NCBI RefSeq assembly: GCF_000021745.1
Contig: NC_011666.1
Span: 3,499,001 to 3,563,000 of the forward strand
Source of the DNA: Methylocella silvestris BL2
GTDB lineage: Bacteria > Pseudomonadota > Alphaproteobacteria > Rhizobiales > Beijerinckiaceae
Length of the DNA stretch: 64,000 nucleotides
Direction of reading: 5' to 3'
In this document: piece after piece, positions 50,775 through 60,613 of the stretch
Position numbering within the stretch: the first letter of the stretch is position 1
Layout: every line of letters begins with the position of its first letter
Position numbers and translations under genes: made by a program
The notes under the pieces: generated by a model
The model's input: only the letters and a program-made list of their open reading frames with translations
Database searches by the model: none
What the model was told of the DNA's origin: nothing

Positions 50775-52670
50775 TTATTCTGCAGCCTGTTCGGGCTTCA
50801 GGGCCGCGGCGCCGGTTTCGAACTGAAGCTTGGCGAGCCGCGCATAAAGACCGTTGCGGGCGACGAGGCTCGCATGCGTGCCCTCCTCGACCACCAGTCC
50901 GCCGTCGAGAACGAGAATGCGGTCGGCGTTCAGAACTGTGGCGAGGCGGTGCGCGATGACGAGGGTGGTGCGTTCCGACATCACCCGTTCGAGCGCGGTC
51001 TGGACCAGCACCTCATTTTCCGCGTCGAGCGCGGAAGTCGCCTCATCCAGCAGCAGCACCGGCGCGTCCTGAAGAATCGCGCGCGCAATGGCGATCCTCT
51101 GGCGCTGTCCCCCGGAGAAGGTGAGGCCCCGCTCTCCGGCGCGCGACTCATAGCCCTGGGGCAGGGCGCTGATGAATTCATCGGCGGCGGCGCGGCGCGC
51201 GGCGGCGCGCACCTCTTCATCGGTCGCGTCCGGCTTGCCGTAGCGGATATTGTCCGCCATCGAAATTCCGAAGATCACCGGATCCTGCGGCACGTTCTTG
51301 ATGCGTTTGCGCAGTTCGGCGGGGTCAGCCGTCTTGATGTCGACGCCGTCGAGCAGGATGCGTCCGGCCGAAGGATCGTAGAAGCGCTGCATGAGCTGGA
51401 ACAAGGTGGTCTTGCCAGCGCCTGACGGGCCGACGATCGCCACCGTTTCGCCGGGCGCGATCGCGAAGGAAAGACCGTTCAGCGCGGCGTCGTCCGGCCG
51501 GCTCGGATAGGAAAACACGACGTTTTCAAAGCGGATCTCGCCGCGGGCGGGGGAGGGGAAGGGGATAGGCGTGGGCGGAGCGGTGATGACCGGCTGAATC
51601 GCGAGAATTTCGGAAATCCGTCCCGCCGCTCCTCCCGCCGCCGCGATCTCGCCCCAGACCTGGCTGAGTTCGCTCAGGGCGCTTGCGCCGAGCAGTGCGT
51701 AAAGCAGGAATTGCGACAGGGCGCCGCCGCTGATGCGGCCAGCCAGCACGTCATGGGCGCCGAACCAGAGCACCGCGACGATGCTCGAAAAAACCAGAAA
51801 AATGACGATGCCGGTCAGCCGCGCGCGGGCGAAGGCGGCTTTGCGCGCCGCCTGAAACGCGTCTTCCGTCGAGGCCGAGAAGCGATGCGCGGTCGCGGTT
51901 TCCGCGCCAAAGGCCTGCATGACCCGCACCGCCGACAGATTTTCGCTGGCGTAGGCGGTGGCGTCGGCCAGCGTGTCCTGCGCCGCCCGCGAGCGCTTGC
52001 GCACCAGCCGCCCCGAGGCGACGAGCGGAAGGACGATGACGGGAATGGCGATCAGCACGAAGGCCGAAAGTTTCGGGCTCGTGTAGATCATCATGGCGAT
52101 GGCGCCGACGCAGAGCAGGAAGTTTCGCAGCGCCGCCGCGGCCGTCGTCGTAAATCCCGCCCGCATCTGCGTCATGTCGGCGGTCAGCCGCGACATCAGT
52201 TCGCCGATGCGCGCCGTGTCAAAAAAACTGGCGTCGAGCCGGCACAGATGCTCGAACACCTTCGATCTAAGATCGGCGACGATACGCTCGCCGAGCGAAT
52301 TCACGAAATAATAGCGCGAGCCCGAGGCCAGCGCGAGGACCGCCGCGACGCCGACGAGCGCGAAGAAATATTGGTTGATCAGCCCGGCGCTTTCGGACGT
52401 AAAACCGAAGTCGATCATACGGCGGATCGCCAGCGGGACCGCGAGGGTCGAGACCGCCGCGGCCATCACAGCCGCGAGCGCGCCGGCGATCTGGCCTTTG
52501 TAGCGCAGCACATAGGGCAGGAGCGGCAGCAGCGCGCGCGGCGAGGCCTTGGCTTCGCCGGAGGAGGCCGCCGTCTCGTCGGCGCCGGCGCCGTCGGCGG
52601 GGGCGGCGGCAGAAGCTTTGCGGAAAAAGCGCTTGCGGGAAACGGCGGGGTCTGTCGTCACGGTCATCAT
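50775..52670 (-). CDS. ABC exporter, fused permease/ATPase (MsbA/HlyB-like family)
   Basis: 631 residues. Residues about 1-45 are a low-complexity cytoplasmic tail. Six membrane helices span about 55-340. The nucleotide-binding domain has Walker A GPSGAGKTTLF, Q-loop VPQDPVIFG, signature FSGGQRQRIAIARAI, Walker B VLLLDEATSALD and H-loop IAHRLATV. A homodimeric half-exporter of lipid A/lipid or drug type. The linker between the two parts contains an insertion PTPIPFPSPARGE, encoded by a GC-rich repeat-like sequence at about 51540-51580. Substrate unknown. Confidence 0.92.
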   Translation of the reverse strand: MMTVTTDPAVSRKRFFRKASAAAPADGAGADETAASSGEAKASPRALLPLLPYVLRYKGQIAGALAAVMAAAVSTLAVPLAIRRMIDFGFTSESAGLINQYFFALVGVAAVLALASGSRYYFVNSLGERIVADLRSKVFEHLCRLDASFFDTARIGELMSRLTADMTQMRAGFTTTAAAALRNFLLCVGAIAMMIYTSPKLSAFVLIAIPVIVLPLVASGRLVRKRSRAAQDTLADATAYASENLSAVRVMQAFGAETATAHRFSASTEDAFQAARKAAFARARLTGIVIFLVFSSIVAVLWFGAHDVLAGRISGGALSQFLLYALLGASALSELSQVWGEIAAAGGAAGRISEILAIQPVITAPPTPIPFPSPARGEIRFENVVFSYPSRPDDAALNGLSFAIAPGETVAIVGPSGAGKTTLFQLMQRFYDPSAGRILLDGVDIKTADPAELRKRIKNVPQDPVIFGISMADNIRYGKPDATDEEVRAAARRAAADEFISALPQGYESRAGERGLTFSGGQRQRIAIARAILQDAPVLLLDEATSALDAENEVLVQTALERVMSERTTLVIAHRLATVLNADRILVLDGGLVVEEGTHASLVARNGLYARLAKLQFETGAAALKPEQAAE

Positions 52671-52832
52671 TGATCTCGATCCGCTCCGCTTGTGCTTCTT
52701 GGCGGCGTCGGCGGATGTTGCGGCCTTTTAAGGCCGTGGCATGGCCGGAGCGCGATAGCGAGCCCGACCGGCGTCAATTTTTTGTTTATTTCAAAAGACG
52801 CGTAAAAATCCAGTCCGCGCTTGATGTTGCTG

Positions 52833-54128
52833 TCAGGCGGCGCTCTCCGCCGCCTGCGCCGTCCTCGCCTCTAGCGCGGCGAGAAGAATGCAGAGGGCGA
52901 TGCCCTCCGAGGCCGCCCGCACCTCGGCGAGCGTCGGAAAGGTTGGGGCGAGGCGCAGATTGCTGTCGTCGGGATCCTTGCCATAGGGCCAGGTCGCGCC
53001 AGCAGGCGTCAGGGCGACCCCTGCGGCCTTCGCCAGCTCGACGACGCGCCGCGCCGTTCCCGCGCTCGCCTCGACGCTGATGAAATAGCCGCCCTGCGGG
53101 ACGCTCCAGTTGGCCGCGCCGGTCCCGGCGAGATGGCGATCCAGCGCCTCGATCACGGCGGCGAATTTGGGCGCGATCAGCGCGCGATGGGCGTCCATAT
53201 GCGCGTTGATCCCCTCGGCGTCGCGCAGAAAGCGCACATGACGCAGCTGGTTCAGCTTGTCGGGACCGATCGAGCGCTTCGAGGCGCTGGAAAGATACCA
53301 TTTCACATTGGCCGGCGAGCTTGCGAAAAAGGCGAGCCCCGCTCCGGCGAGGGTGATCTTCGAGGTCGAGGCGAAGATGAACGCCCGGTCCTGGTTTCCG
53401 GCCCGCGCGCATTCCTCGAGGATGTTGGCGACGGCGTTGCGCTGCGCCGTCAAATGGTGAACGCAATAGGCGTCGTCCCAGAAAATCCTGAAGTCGCGCG
53501 CGCCCGTGCGCATGGCGGCGAGCCGGGCGACCGTCGCGTCGGAATAGATGTCGCCGGTCGGATTGGAATATTTCGGAACGGCCCATATGCCCTTGACGGC
53601 GGGGTCCGCGGCGAGCCGCTCGACCTCCTCCATGTCGGGGCCCTCGCCGGTCATGCGCACAGGCAACATGCGCACGCCATATTCCTCGCATATCGCGAAA
53701 TGGCGGTCATAGCCGGGCGCCGGGCAGATGAAGGCGACGCTTTCCTCCTTCGCCCAAGGCCGCGCCGAACCCGGAACGCCTTTCGTCAAGGCGTAGACGA
53801 GGCTGTCATGCATCAGCGCAAGGCTCGAATTGTCGCCGACGACGATCTGCTCCGGCGGCGCGCCAAGGATCGGCGCGATGAGCGCGCGCGCCTCGGCAAG
53901 CCCTTGCAGATTGCCGTAATTGCGGGCGTCTTCCCCCGCCTCGCTGCGATAATCGGCGTTGCCCATCAGCGACAGCATCGCATTGGCGAGGTCGAGCTGA
54001 TCGGGCGCCGGCTTGCCGCGGGTCATGTCGAGCTTCAGGCCCTGCGCGCGAAAGGCGTCATAATTTGCCTGAACGCTGGCGCGCAGCGCCGCAAGCTCGG
54101 CTTTGGAAAGTTGGTCGATGGGGGTCAT
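52833..54128 (-). CDS. PLP-dependent aminotransferase, class I (PF12897 type)
   Basis: 431 residues from the ATG at 54128 (MTPIDQLSKAELAALRASVQANYDAF). The upstream frame is open for 360 more codons, but that stretch is antisense to hpnA and has no family similarity. PLP-binding motifs: RNYGNLQGLAEARALIAPIL, GDNSSLALMHDSL, the Schiff-base lysine in FASTSKITLAGAG, and GGYFISVEA. This branch includes bacterial aspartate aminotransferases of the Cgl0240 type. Specific substrates are uncertain. Divergent from the hopanoid cluster with a 222-bp gap. Confidence 0.92.
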   Translation of the reverse strand: MTPIDQLSKAELAALRASVQANYDAFRAQGLKLDMTRGKPAPDQLDLANAMLSLMGNADYRSEAGEDARNYGNLQGLAEARALIAPILGAPPEQIVVGDNSSLALMHDSLVYALTKGVPGSARPWAKEESVAFICPAPGYDRHFAICEEYGVRMLPVRMTGEGPDMEEVERLAADPAVKGIWAVPKYSNPTGDIYSDATVARLAAMRTGARDFRIFWDDAYCVHHLTAQRNAVANILEECARAGNQDRAFIFASTSKITLAGAGLAFFASSPANVKWYLSSASKRSIGPDKLNQLRHVRFLRDAEGINAHMDAHRALIAPKFAAVIEALDRHLAGTGAANWSVPQGGYFISVEASAGTARRVVELAKAAGVALTPAGATWPYGKDPDDSNLRLAPTFPTLAEVRAASEGIALCILLAALEARTAQAAESAA

Positions 54129-54350
54129 GAGGCCGTCGTCTGGGCAGCGTGGGTTAAGGCGGGGGCAAGATTTTCGACGTACATAGCCTCCCGGCTGCGT
54201 CAGCGCCAGAGCGTCGTCGCCGCAGCCCTGCGCGGCGCCGGGGCCTCGGCTCAAACGAAGGCTGTTGCCCAATCGCCCGCCATGGTGATATTGCCGCGAG
54301 ACGAACCCTAGAGGGACGATGCGAGAATCCGGCGAAGGGAGCGCGGCGGC

Positions 54351-55349
54351 GTGACTGCGGACACGGTTCTGGTCACAGGAGCTTCGGGCTTCGTCGGATC
54401 GGCGGTCGCGCGCGCGTTGACGCATTCGGGCTATAGCGTCAGGGCGCTGCTGCGGCCGACGGCGACGCGTGAGAATCTGTACGGGCTCGATGCCGAAATC
54501 GTCGAAGGCGACATGTGCGAAATGCGCTCGGTCGAAAAGGCGATGGCCGGCGCGCGCTTTCTTTTTCATGTCGCGGCCGACTATCGTCTCTGGGCGCGCG
54601 ATCCCGGCGAAATCGTGCGCACCAACCGCGACGGCACGCGCGTTCTGATGCAGGCGGCTCTGCGCGAAGGCGTCGAACGGATCGTCTATACGAGCAGCGT
54701 GGCGACGATCGCCTGCCGGGACAATGGCGCGCCCGCGGATGAATCCAGCTCGCTCGCCGAATGCAACGCCGTCGGCGCCTATAAGCGCAGCAAGGTGCTG
54801 GCGGAGCAGATCGTCAAAGACATGATCGTGCGGGATCAACTGCCGGCGATCATCGTCCATCCCTCGACGCCGGTCGGCCCCCGCGACGTCAGGCCGACGC
54901 CGACCGGGCGCATCATTCTCGAGGCGGCGATGGGCCGCATGCCGGGCTATGTCGACACCGGCCTCAATCTCGTCCATGTCGACGACGTGGCTTCGGGTCA
55001 TGTCGCAGCGCTGCGCCGCGGCAAGATCGGCGAACGCTATATTCTGGGCGGGCAGGACGTGCCGCTCGCCGGCATGTTGAGGGATATTGCCGAGCTTTGC
55101 GGGCGCCATCCGCCGTGGCTGCGGCTGCCGCGCGCGCTCGTCTATCCCTTCGCCCTTGCCGCCGAGGCGGCGGCGCATCTCACCCACAAAGAACCCTTCG
55201 TGACGATCGACGGTCTGCGCATGTCGCGCCACACCATGTTCTTCAGCTCGGCCAAGGCCGAGCGTTGCCTTGGCTATGTGGCGCGGCCCTATCGCGAAGC
55301 GCTGAACGACGCCCTGAACTGGTTCACCGAAAACGGACGGCTGAAATGA
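54351..55349 (+). CDS. hpnA: Hopanoid-associated sugar epimerase HpnA
   Basis: 332 residues, GTG start at 54351. Extended SDR: the NAD motif GASGFVGSAVARAL, then VAADYRLWARDP (an HpnA signature), and the catalytic YxxxK as YKRSK in VGAYKRSKVLAEQ. It is predicted to act on a sugar or hydroxylated side chain attached to hopanoids; its precise reaction is not proven. First gene of the plus-strand hopanoid operon. Stop/start overlap (ATGA) with hpnC. Confidence 0.92.
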   Translation: MTADTVLVTGASGFVGSAVARALTHSGYSVRALLRPTATRENLYGLDAEIVEGDMCEMRSVEKAMAGARFLFHVAADYRLWARDPGEIVRTNRDGTRVLMQAALREGVERIVYTSSVATIACRDNGAPADESSSLAECNAVGAYKRSKVLAEQIVKDMIVRDQLPAIIVHPSTPVGPRDVRPTPTGRIILEAAMGRMPGYVDTGLNLVHVDDVASGHVAALRRGKIGERYILGGQDVPLAGMLRDIAELCGRHPPWLRLPRALVYPFALAAEAAAHLTHKEPFVTIDGLRMSRHTMFFSSAKAERCLGYVARPYREALNDALNWFTENGRLK

Positions 55350-56221
55350 GCGCGGTCGAACAGGCTCCCTCGAAGACGCATAAGGGCGAAAATTTTCCCG
55401 TCGCCTCGTTCTTGATCGCGCCGGAGCGCCGGGCGCCGATTCTCGCCTATTACCAATTTGCCCGCGGCGCCGACGATGTCGCAGACAATGGCGCGCTGAC
55501 GCCGCAGCAGAAACTCGACGGTCTCGACCTGTTCGAGGCGACGCTGCTCGGCAAAAGCGAGGCGGTCCCCGCGGCGAAGCCGCTGCGGGCCGCGCTCGCC
55601 GCCGACAGGCGGCTCACGGCGCGTCATGCGCTGGATCTGCTCACCGCCTTCCGGATGGACGCGGTCAAGACGCGCTATGCGAGCTTTGACGAACTGATGA
55701 CCTATTGCGCTTATTCGGCGGCTCCGGTCGGACGCTTCGTTCTCGACGTTCACGGCGAGAGCGAAACGACCTGGACCGCCTCCGACGCGCTGTGCAGCGC
55801 GCTGCAGATCATCAATCATATGCAGGATTGCGCAGCCGATTACCGCAATCTCGATCGTGTCTATCTCCCGCAGGATCTTCTAAAATCCTGCTGCGCGCCC
55901 GTCGAGGAGCTCGCGGCGCCCTCAGCGACGCCGCATCTGCGGGCGGCGCTCGACCGGCTCGTGGCCAAGACCGAGGTTTTGATCGAGCAGGGGGGAAAAC
56001 TTCCTGGCCAGGTGCGCGACTTCCGCCTGAGCCTGGAGACCGCCGTAATTGCGACTCTGGCGAGGCGGCTCAATCTGATCCTCAAGCAGCGCGATCCCCT
56101 CAGCGAGGAAACGCATCTGTCGAAGCCCGCTGCGCTCGGCCTTGCCTGCGTTGGCGTCGTCTCCGCGCTGTCCGGATTGGCGCGCCGCTCGCTCGCCCCC
56201 GCGCCGAAGGCGGCGACGTGA
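55346..56221 (+). CDS. hpnC: Hydroxysqualene synthase HpnC
   Basis: 291 residues from the ATG at 55346. Squalene/phytoene synthase fold with the first Asp-rich motif GADDVADN and the second QDCAADYRNLDRVYLPQDLL; ENFPVASFLI at the N-terminus is typical of HpnC. It converts presqualene diphosphate to hydroxysqualene, acting after HpnD although encoded before it. Overlaps the hpnA stop as ATGA and the hpnD start as GTGA. Confidence 0.93.
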   Translation: MSAVEQAPSKTHKGENFPVASFLIAPERRAPILAYYQFARGADDVADNGALTPQQKLDGLDLFEATLLGKSEAVPAAKPLRAALAADRRLTARHALDLLTAFRMDAVKTRYASFDELMTYCAYSAAPVGRFVLDVHGESETTWTASDALCSALQIINHMQDCAADYRNLDRVYLPQDLLKSCCAPVEELAAPSATPHLRAALDRLVAKTEVLIEQGGKLPGQVRDFRLSLETAVIATLARRLNLILKQRDPLSEETHLSKPAALGLACVGVVSALSGLARRSLAPAPKAAT

Positions 56222-57102
56222 GCGTGCAGATCGAAAAGGATAAGGCGATCGAAGCGGCCGTCGCCGCGGTCCGTGCGCCGCAAGACTGCGCCGCCGCCGC
56301 GCAATCGCGCGGCAGCTCCTTCTATTTCGCCATGCGCATGCTGCCGCAGGCGCAGCGCGACGCAATGTTCGAGATCTATTCCTTCTGCCGCGCCGTCGAC
56401 GACATCGCCGATGACGGTGGCCCGCTGGCGCCCCGCCGCGCGGCGCTGGCGAAATGGCGGCGCGACATCGACGCCCTCTATGCCGGATCGCCGCCGCCGG
56501 AGATGGCGCCTGGCCTCATTGACGCCGTGGCGACGTTCCGGCTGGAGCGCGACGATTTTCATGCGGTGATCGACGGCATGGAGATGGATCTTGCCGGCGA
56601 CATCCGCGCGCCCGATCTCGCGACGCTCGATCTTTACTGCGACCGCGTCGCCAGCGCCGTGGGGCGGCTCAGCGTCAAAATTTTCGGCGTTCCGCAGGCT
56701 GAAGGCCGCCCGCTCGCCTTTCACCTTGGCCGGGCGCTGCAATTGACGAATATCCTGCGCGATCTCGACGAGGACGCCGCGATCGGCCGGCTCTATCTGC
56801 CGCGCGAGACGCTGGCCTCTGCCGGCGTTTCTTTCGCAACGCCCGAGGCGGCGCTGGCCGATCCCGGGCTCGACGCCGCCTGCGCGCCCGTGATCCTTCG
56901 CGCGAAGGATCATTTTCATGAGGCGCGCGCAATCATGGCGCGCTGTCCGCGCCAATCCATCCGCGCGCCAATGATCATGGCCGACGCCTATGAGCCGATC
57001 CTTGCGGGGCTCGCCCATCGTGGCTTCGCCCCGCCGCGCAAGCGCATTCGGACGTCGAAATGGCGCGTCCTCGTCGCCATCCTGCGTCACGGCCTGATCT
57101 GA
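56218..57102 (+). CDS. hpnD: Presqualene diphosphate synthase HpnD
   Basis: 294 residues from GTG 56218 (another GTG at 56224). Squalene synthase family with RAVDDIADDGG and LTNILRDLDEDAAIGRLYLP Asp-rich motifs and SRGSSFYFAMRMLPQ near the N-terminus. It condenses two farnesyl diphosphates into presqualene diphosphate. GTGA overlap with the hpnC stop. The upstream reading frame is open far into hpnC in another frame and is not coding. Confidence 0.93.
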   Translation: MSVQIEKDKAIEAAVAAVRAPQDCAAAAQSRGSSFYFAMRMLPQAQRDAMFEIYSFCRAVDDIADDGGPLAPRRAALAKWRRDIDALYAGSPPPEMAPGLIDAVATFRLERDDFHAVIDGMEMDLAGDIRAPDLATLDLYCDRVASAVGRLSVKIFGVPQAEGRPLAFHLGRALQLTNILRDLDEDAAIGRLYLPRETLASAGVSFATPEAALADPGLDAACAPVILRAKDHFHEARAIMARCPRQSIRAPMIMADAYEPILAGLAHRGFAPPRKRIRTSKWRVLVAILRHGLI

Positions 57103-57116
57103 TGCGCGCGCGCTAA

Positions 57117-58376
57117 ATGGCTAGGCCAACCGTTCATATCGTCGGCGCCGGGCTCGCCGGCCTCGCCGCGGCGGTTCGTCTGGCCGGCGGCCCGCGCGAT
57201 ATCATCGTTTATGAGGCCGCGCGACAGGCGGGCGGCCGCTGCCGCTCCTATTTCGACGCGTCGCTCGGCCTTGTCATCGACAATGGCAATCATTTGCTGC
57301 TGTCGGGGAACGCCGAGGCGCTGGGTTTCCTGAAGACCATCGACGGCCTGAAATCGGTCTGGCAGGCGGACGAGGCGGATTTTCCCTTCCTCGATCTCTC
57401 CACCGGCGCGCGCTGGCGCCTGCGCCCGAACGCCGGGCCGGCGCCCTGGTGGATTTTCTTGAAGAGCCGGCGCGTTCCGGACACGCGCTGGCGCGACTAT
57501 TTCGGGCTCGCCGGTCTCCTTTTTGCGCGCGGCGACAGGCGCATCGATGAGGCCATCGCCTGCCAAGGAACTCTCTATGAGCGGCTGTGGCGGCCCTTTC
57601 TCCTGGCTGCGCTCAACACCGATCCGCAGGAAGGCTCGGCGCAGCTCGCCGGCGCGGTCGTCCGGGGGACGCTCGCGCGGGGCGGCGGCGCCTGCCGGCC
57701 GATCATCGCGCATGGGCTTTCGTCCGCCTTTATCGAGCCCGCACTGCTTTATCTCGTCAAGCGCGGCGCCGACGTGAGGCTTGACCACCGCCTGCGCAAG
57801 ATCGCTTTCGACGGCGCGCGCGCCAGCGCGCTCGATTTCGGCGACGCGCGCACGGAGCTCGGACCGGATGACGAACTCATCCTGGCGGCGCCGGCGCCGG
57901 TCGCGCAGGATCTGCTGCCGGGACTTGAAGCGCCCGTCGAATTCCGCGCCATCGTCAACGCGCATTTCAAGATCGATGGGCCGAAAAATCTGCCGCCTAT
58001 CCTTGGGGTCGTCAATGGGACGATCGAATGGGTGTTCGCTTTCAAGGATCGGATCTCGATCACGATCAGTGGCGCGGACCGCCTGCTCGACATCGGCCGC
58101 GAGGAGCTCGCCGCTACGATCTGGGCCGAGACGGCGCGCGCCTGCGGCCTCGATCAGCCGCTGCCGCCGTGGCAGATCATCAAGGAAAAGCGGGCGACCT
58201 TCGCCGCGACGCCGGTTGAGAACGCCCGCCGCCCCGGCGCGGCGACGGGTTTTGCCAATGTGACGCTCGCCGGCGACTGGACCGCGACAGGTCTGCCGGC
58301 GACGATCGAAGGGGCCGTCCGCTCGGGCCATCGCGCCGCAGCCGTGGTCGCGGCGCGGCCTCTAAAAAGCGGCTAA
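57117..58376 (+). CDS. hpnE: Hydroxysqualene dehydroxylase HpnE
   Basis: 419 residues. FAD-dependent amine-oxidase/desaturase-like: N-terminal dinucleotide motif VHIVGAGLAGLAAAVRL, followed by EAARQAGGRCRSYFD, and the C-terminal FANVTLAGDWTATGLPATIEGAVRSG that closes over FAD. It reduces hydroxysqualene to squalene. Starts 15 bp after hpnD. Ends 218 bp before shc, and a palindromic repeat lies in that gap, so shc may have its own promoter. Confidence 0.93.
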   Translation: MARPTVHIVGAGLAGLAAAVRLAGGPRDIIVYEAARQAGGRCRSYFDASLGLVIDNGNHLLLSGNAEALGFLKTIDGLKSVWQADEADFPFLDLSTGARWRLRPNAGPAPWWIFLKSRRVPDTRWRDYFGLAGLLFARGDRRIDEAIACQGTLYERLWRPFLLAALNTDPQEGSAQLAGAVVRGTLARGGGACRPIIAHGLSSAFIEPALLYLVKRGADVRLDHRLRKIAFDGARASALDFGDARTELGPDDELILAAPAPVAQDLLPGLEAPVEFRAIVNAHFKIDGPKNLPPILGVVNGTIEWVFAFKDRISITISGADRLLDIGREELAATIWAETARACGLDQPLPPWQIIKEKRATFAATPVENARRPGAATGFANVTLAGDWTATGLPATIEGAVRSGHRAAAVVAARPLKSG

Positions 58377-58474
58377 TTTGCCACAGGTCTTCGCCGAACG
58401 GCGCCGGTCATGTTGTGCATCCTCTTGTTTTATCGCATGATCTCGGCGAAAGGCTTTGCGGCTTATTCAAGAGC

Positions 58475-58510
58475 ATGACGCCGAAAGCAACAAGAGTTTT
58501 CGGACGTCAT
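58475..58510. repeat. Intergenic palindromic element between hpnE and shc
   Basis: Arms ATGACG-CCGAAA and TTTCGG-A-CGTCAT form a 12-bp stem with one bulged base around an 11-nt loop. This is the GCATGA/CCGAAA class of dispersed palindromes seen in many Rhizobiales. It lies 85 bp upstream of the shc start. Confidence 0.6.
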
Positions 58511-58594
58511 CACCCTCCAAACAATTGGAATCGATCACGTTTCATGATTTTGGATTGGTTCAATCCCTGATCTGGCTTTTCCCAAGAGGTTGCA

Positions 58595-60613
58595 GTGGAC
58601 GATAGAGTTGGCGCCGCGACATTCGAAGCTCAGCCGCGCGCCGGGTTCGGATCGGTCGAGGCCGCGATTTCCCGAGCTCGCGAGGCTTTGCTGGCGGTGC
58701 AGAAGCCGGACGGCCATTTTGTCTTCGAGCTCGAAGCCGATGTGTCGATTCCGGCCGAATATATTCTATTCCGGCATTTTCTCGGCGATCCGGCCAAGAC
58801 GGAAATCGAGCGAAAGATCGGCGTCTATCTGCGCCGGCGTCAGACGGCGGCGGGCGGATGGCCGCTGTTCGCCGAGGGCGTTTTTAATGTCTCCAGCTCG
58901 GTCAAAGCCTATTTCGCGCTGAAAATCATCGGCGACGATCCCAACGCCCCGCATATGGCGAAGGCCCGCAACGCCATTCTCGCTCATGGCGGCGCCGCCC
59001 AATCCAATGTCTTCACCCGATCGCTGCTCGCGCTCTATGGCGAAGTCCCCTGGCGCGCCGTGCCGGCGATGCCGGTCGAGATCATGCATCTGCCGCGCTG
59101 GTTCCCGTTCCATCTGAGCAAGGTTTCCTATTGGGGCCGCACCGTCATCGCGCCGCTGATCGTGGTCCATGCCCTGAAGCCGCGCGCGAAGAATCCGCGC
59201 AAGATTTCGGTTTCGGAGCTTTTCGTCGCGCCGGCCGAAACCGTTTCGCGGTGGCCTGGGGCGCCGCACAAGTCCTTTCCCTGGACGACCATCTTCGGCG
59301 CGATCGACCGCGTGCTGCATAAGACCGAGCCGTTGCTGCCGGCCCGCTCGCATCAAACCGCCATCGATAAGGCGGTCGCCTTTGTCACCGCGCGCCTCAA
59401 CGGCGAGGACGGGCTTGGCGCGATTTATCCGGCGATGGCCTATTCCGCGATGATGTTTTTCGCGCTCGGCGCGCCGCTATCCGATCCGCGGATCGTGCAG
59501 ATCCGAAAGGCGATCGACCGTCTGCTGGTCATCAAGGACGGTGAAGCCTATTGCCAGCCCTGCGTTTCCCCCGTCTGGGACACCGCGCTCGCAAGCCACG
59601 CTCTGATGGAGAGCGCCGGACAGCGGCCCGAGGCGAGAACCGCCCCGGCTGCGGCGGCTGTCTTCGAAGCGCTGGATTGGCTGAAGCCGCTGCAGGTGCT
59701 TGACGTCAAGGGCGACTGGGCGACGCAAAACCCCGACGTACGGCCGGGCGGCTGGGCGTTTCAATACGCCAATCCGCATTATCCCGATCTCGACGACACC
59801 GCCGTCGTCGTGCTGGCGATGGATCGCGCCGTCAAGACCTCGCCCCTGATCGCGGGGGAGGAAGAGACCGCCTATGTCGAGGCGATCTCGCGCGCGCGCG
59901 AATGGATTCTTGGGCTGCAGAGCGCCAATGGCGGCTTCGGCGCCTTCGACGCCGACAATGACCGCGATTATCTGAACTATATCCCCTTCGCCGATCACGG
60001 CGCGCTGCTCGATCCGCCGACCGCCGACGTCACGGCCCGCTGCGTCTCGATGCTTGGCCAGCTTGGCGAGAGGCCGGAGACGAGCCCGGCGCTCGCCCGC
60101 GCCATTGACTACCTTTTGTCCGAGCAGGAGGAGGAGGGCAGCTGGTTCGGCCGCTGGGGCATGAATTATATTTATGGCACATGGTCAGTGCTGAGCGCCT
60201 TCAACGCCGTTGAACGTCCGGCCGACTGCGCCGCGACGCGGAAGGCGGCGGCGTGGCTGAAGCGCATCCAGAACCCCGACGGCGGCTGGGGCGAAGACGG
60301 CGAGAGCTATGCGCTCGGCTATAAGGGCTATAATCCGGCGCCCAGCACCGCCTCGCAGACGGCATGGGCGCTGCTGGCGCTGATGGCGGCCGGCGAGGTC
60401 GACGCGCCGGAAGTCGCCCTCGGCCTCGACTATCTCGTCAGCACGCAGGCGGACGATGGGTTCTGGGATGAGGCGCGCTTTACCGCCACCGGTTTTCCCC
60501 GCGTGTTCTATTTGCGCTATCACGGCTACGCCAAATTCTTTCCCCTCTGGGCGATGGCGCGCTACCGCAATCTGAAAAGCGGCAATCGGCTCAAGACGCA
60601 GTTTGGGATGTGA
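58595..60613 (+). CDS. shc: Squalene-hopene cyclase
   Basis: 672 residues, GTG start at 58595, with AGAGG about 6 nt upstream. The catalytic DxDD motif is intact as D398-L-D400-D401-T. Several QW repeats (e.g. LQSANGGFGAFDADND and KRIQNPDGGWGEDGESYALGYKGYNPAPSTASQTAWALLAL) flank it. It cyclises squalene to hopene and diplopterol as a monotopic inner-membrane enzyme. Normal length. It is followed by hpnG with a GTGA overlap. Confidence 0.97.
   Translation: MDDRVGAATFEAQPRAGFGSVEAAISRAREALLAVQKPDGHFVFELEADVSIPAEYILFRHFLGDPAKTEIERKIGVYLRRRQTAAGGWPLFAEGVFNVSSSVKAYFALKIIGDDPNAPHMAKARNAILAHGGAAQSNVFTRSLLALYGEVPWRAVPAMPVEIMHLPRWFPFHLSKVSYWGRTVIAPLIVVHALKPRAKNPRKISVSELFVAPAETVSRWPGAPHKSFPWTTIFGAIDRVLHKTEPLLPARSHQTAIDKAVAFVTARLNGEDGLGAIYPAMAYSAMMFFALGAPLSDPRIVQIRKAIDRLLVIKDGEAYCQPCVSPVWDTALASHALMESAGQRPEARTAPAAAAVFEALDWLKPLQVLDVKGDWATQNPDVRPGGWAFQYANPHYPDLDDTAVVVLAMDRAVKTSPLIAGEEETAYVEAISRAREWILGLQSANGGFGAFDADNDRDYLNYIPFADHGALLDPPTADVTARCVSMLGQLGERPETSPALARAIDYLLSEQEEEGSWFGRWGMNYIYGTWSVLSAFNAVERPADCAATRKAAAWLKRIQNPDGGWGEDGESYALGYKGYNPAPSTASQTAWALLALMAAGEVDAPEVALGLDYLVSTQADDGFWDEARFTATGFPRVFYLRYHGYAKFFPLWAMARYRNLKSGNRLKTQFGM

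Noticed and set aside
54129-55232. Upstream in-frame extension of the aminotransferase (about 360 codons)
   Set aside because: The extension lies antisense to hpnA and has no aminotransferase similarity. The ATG at 54128 gives the family N-terminus.
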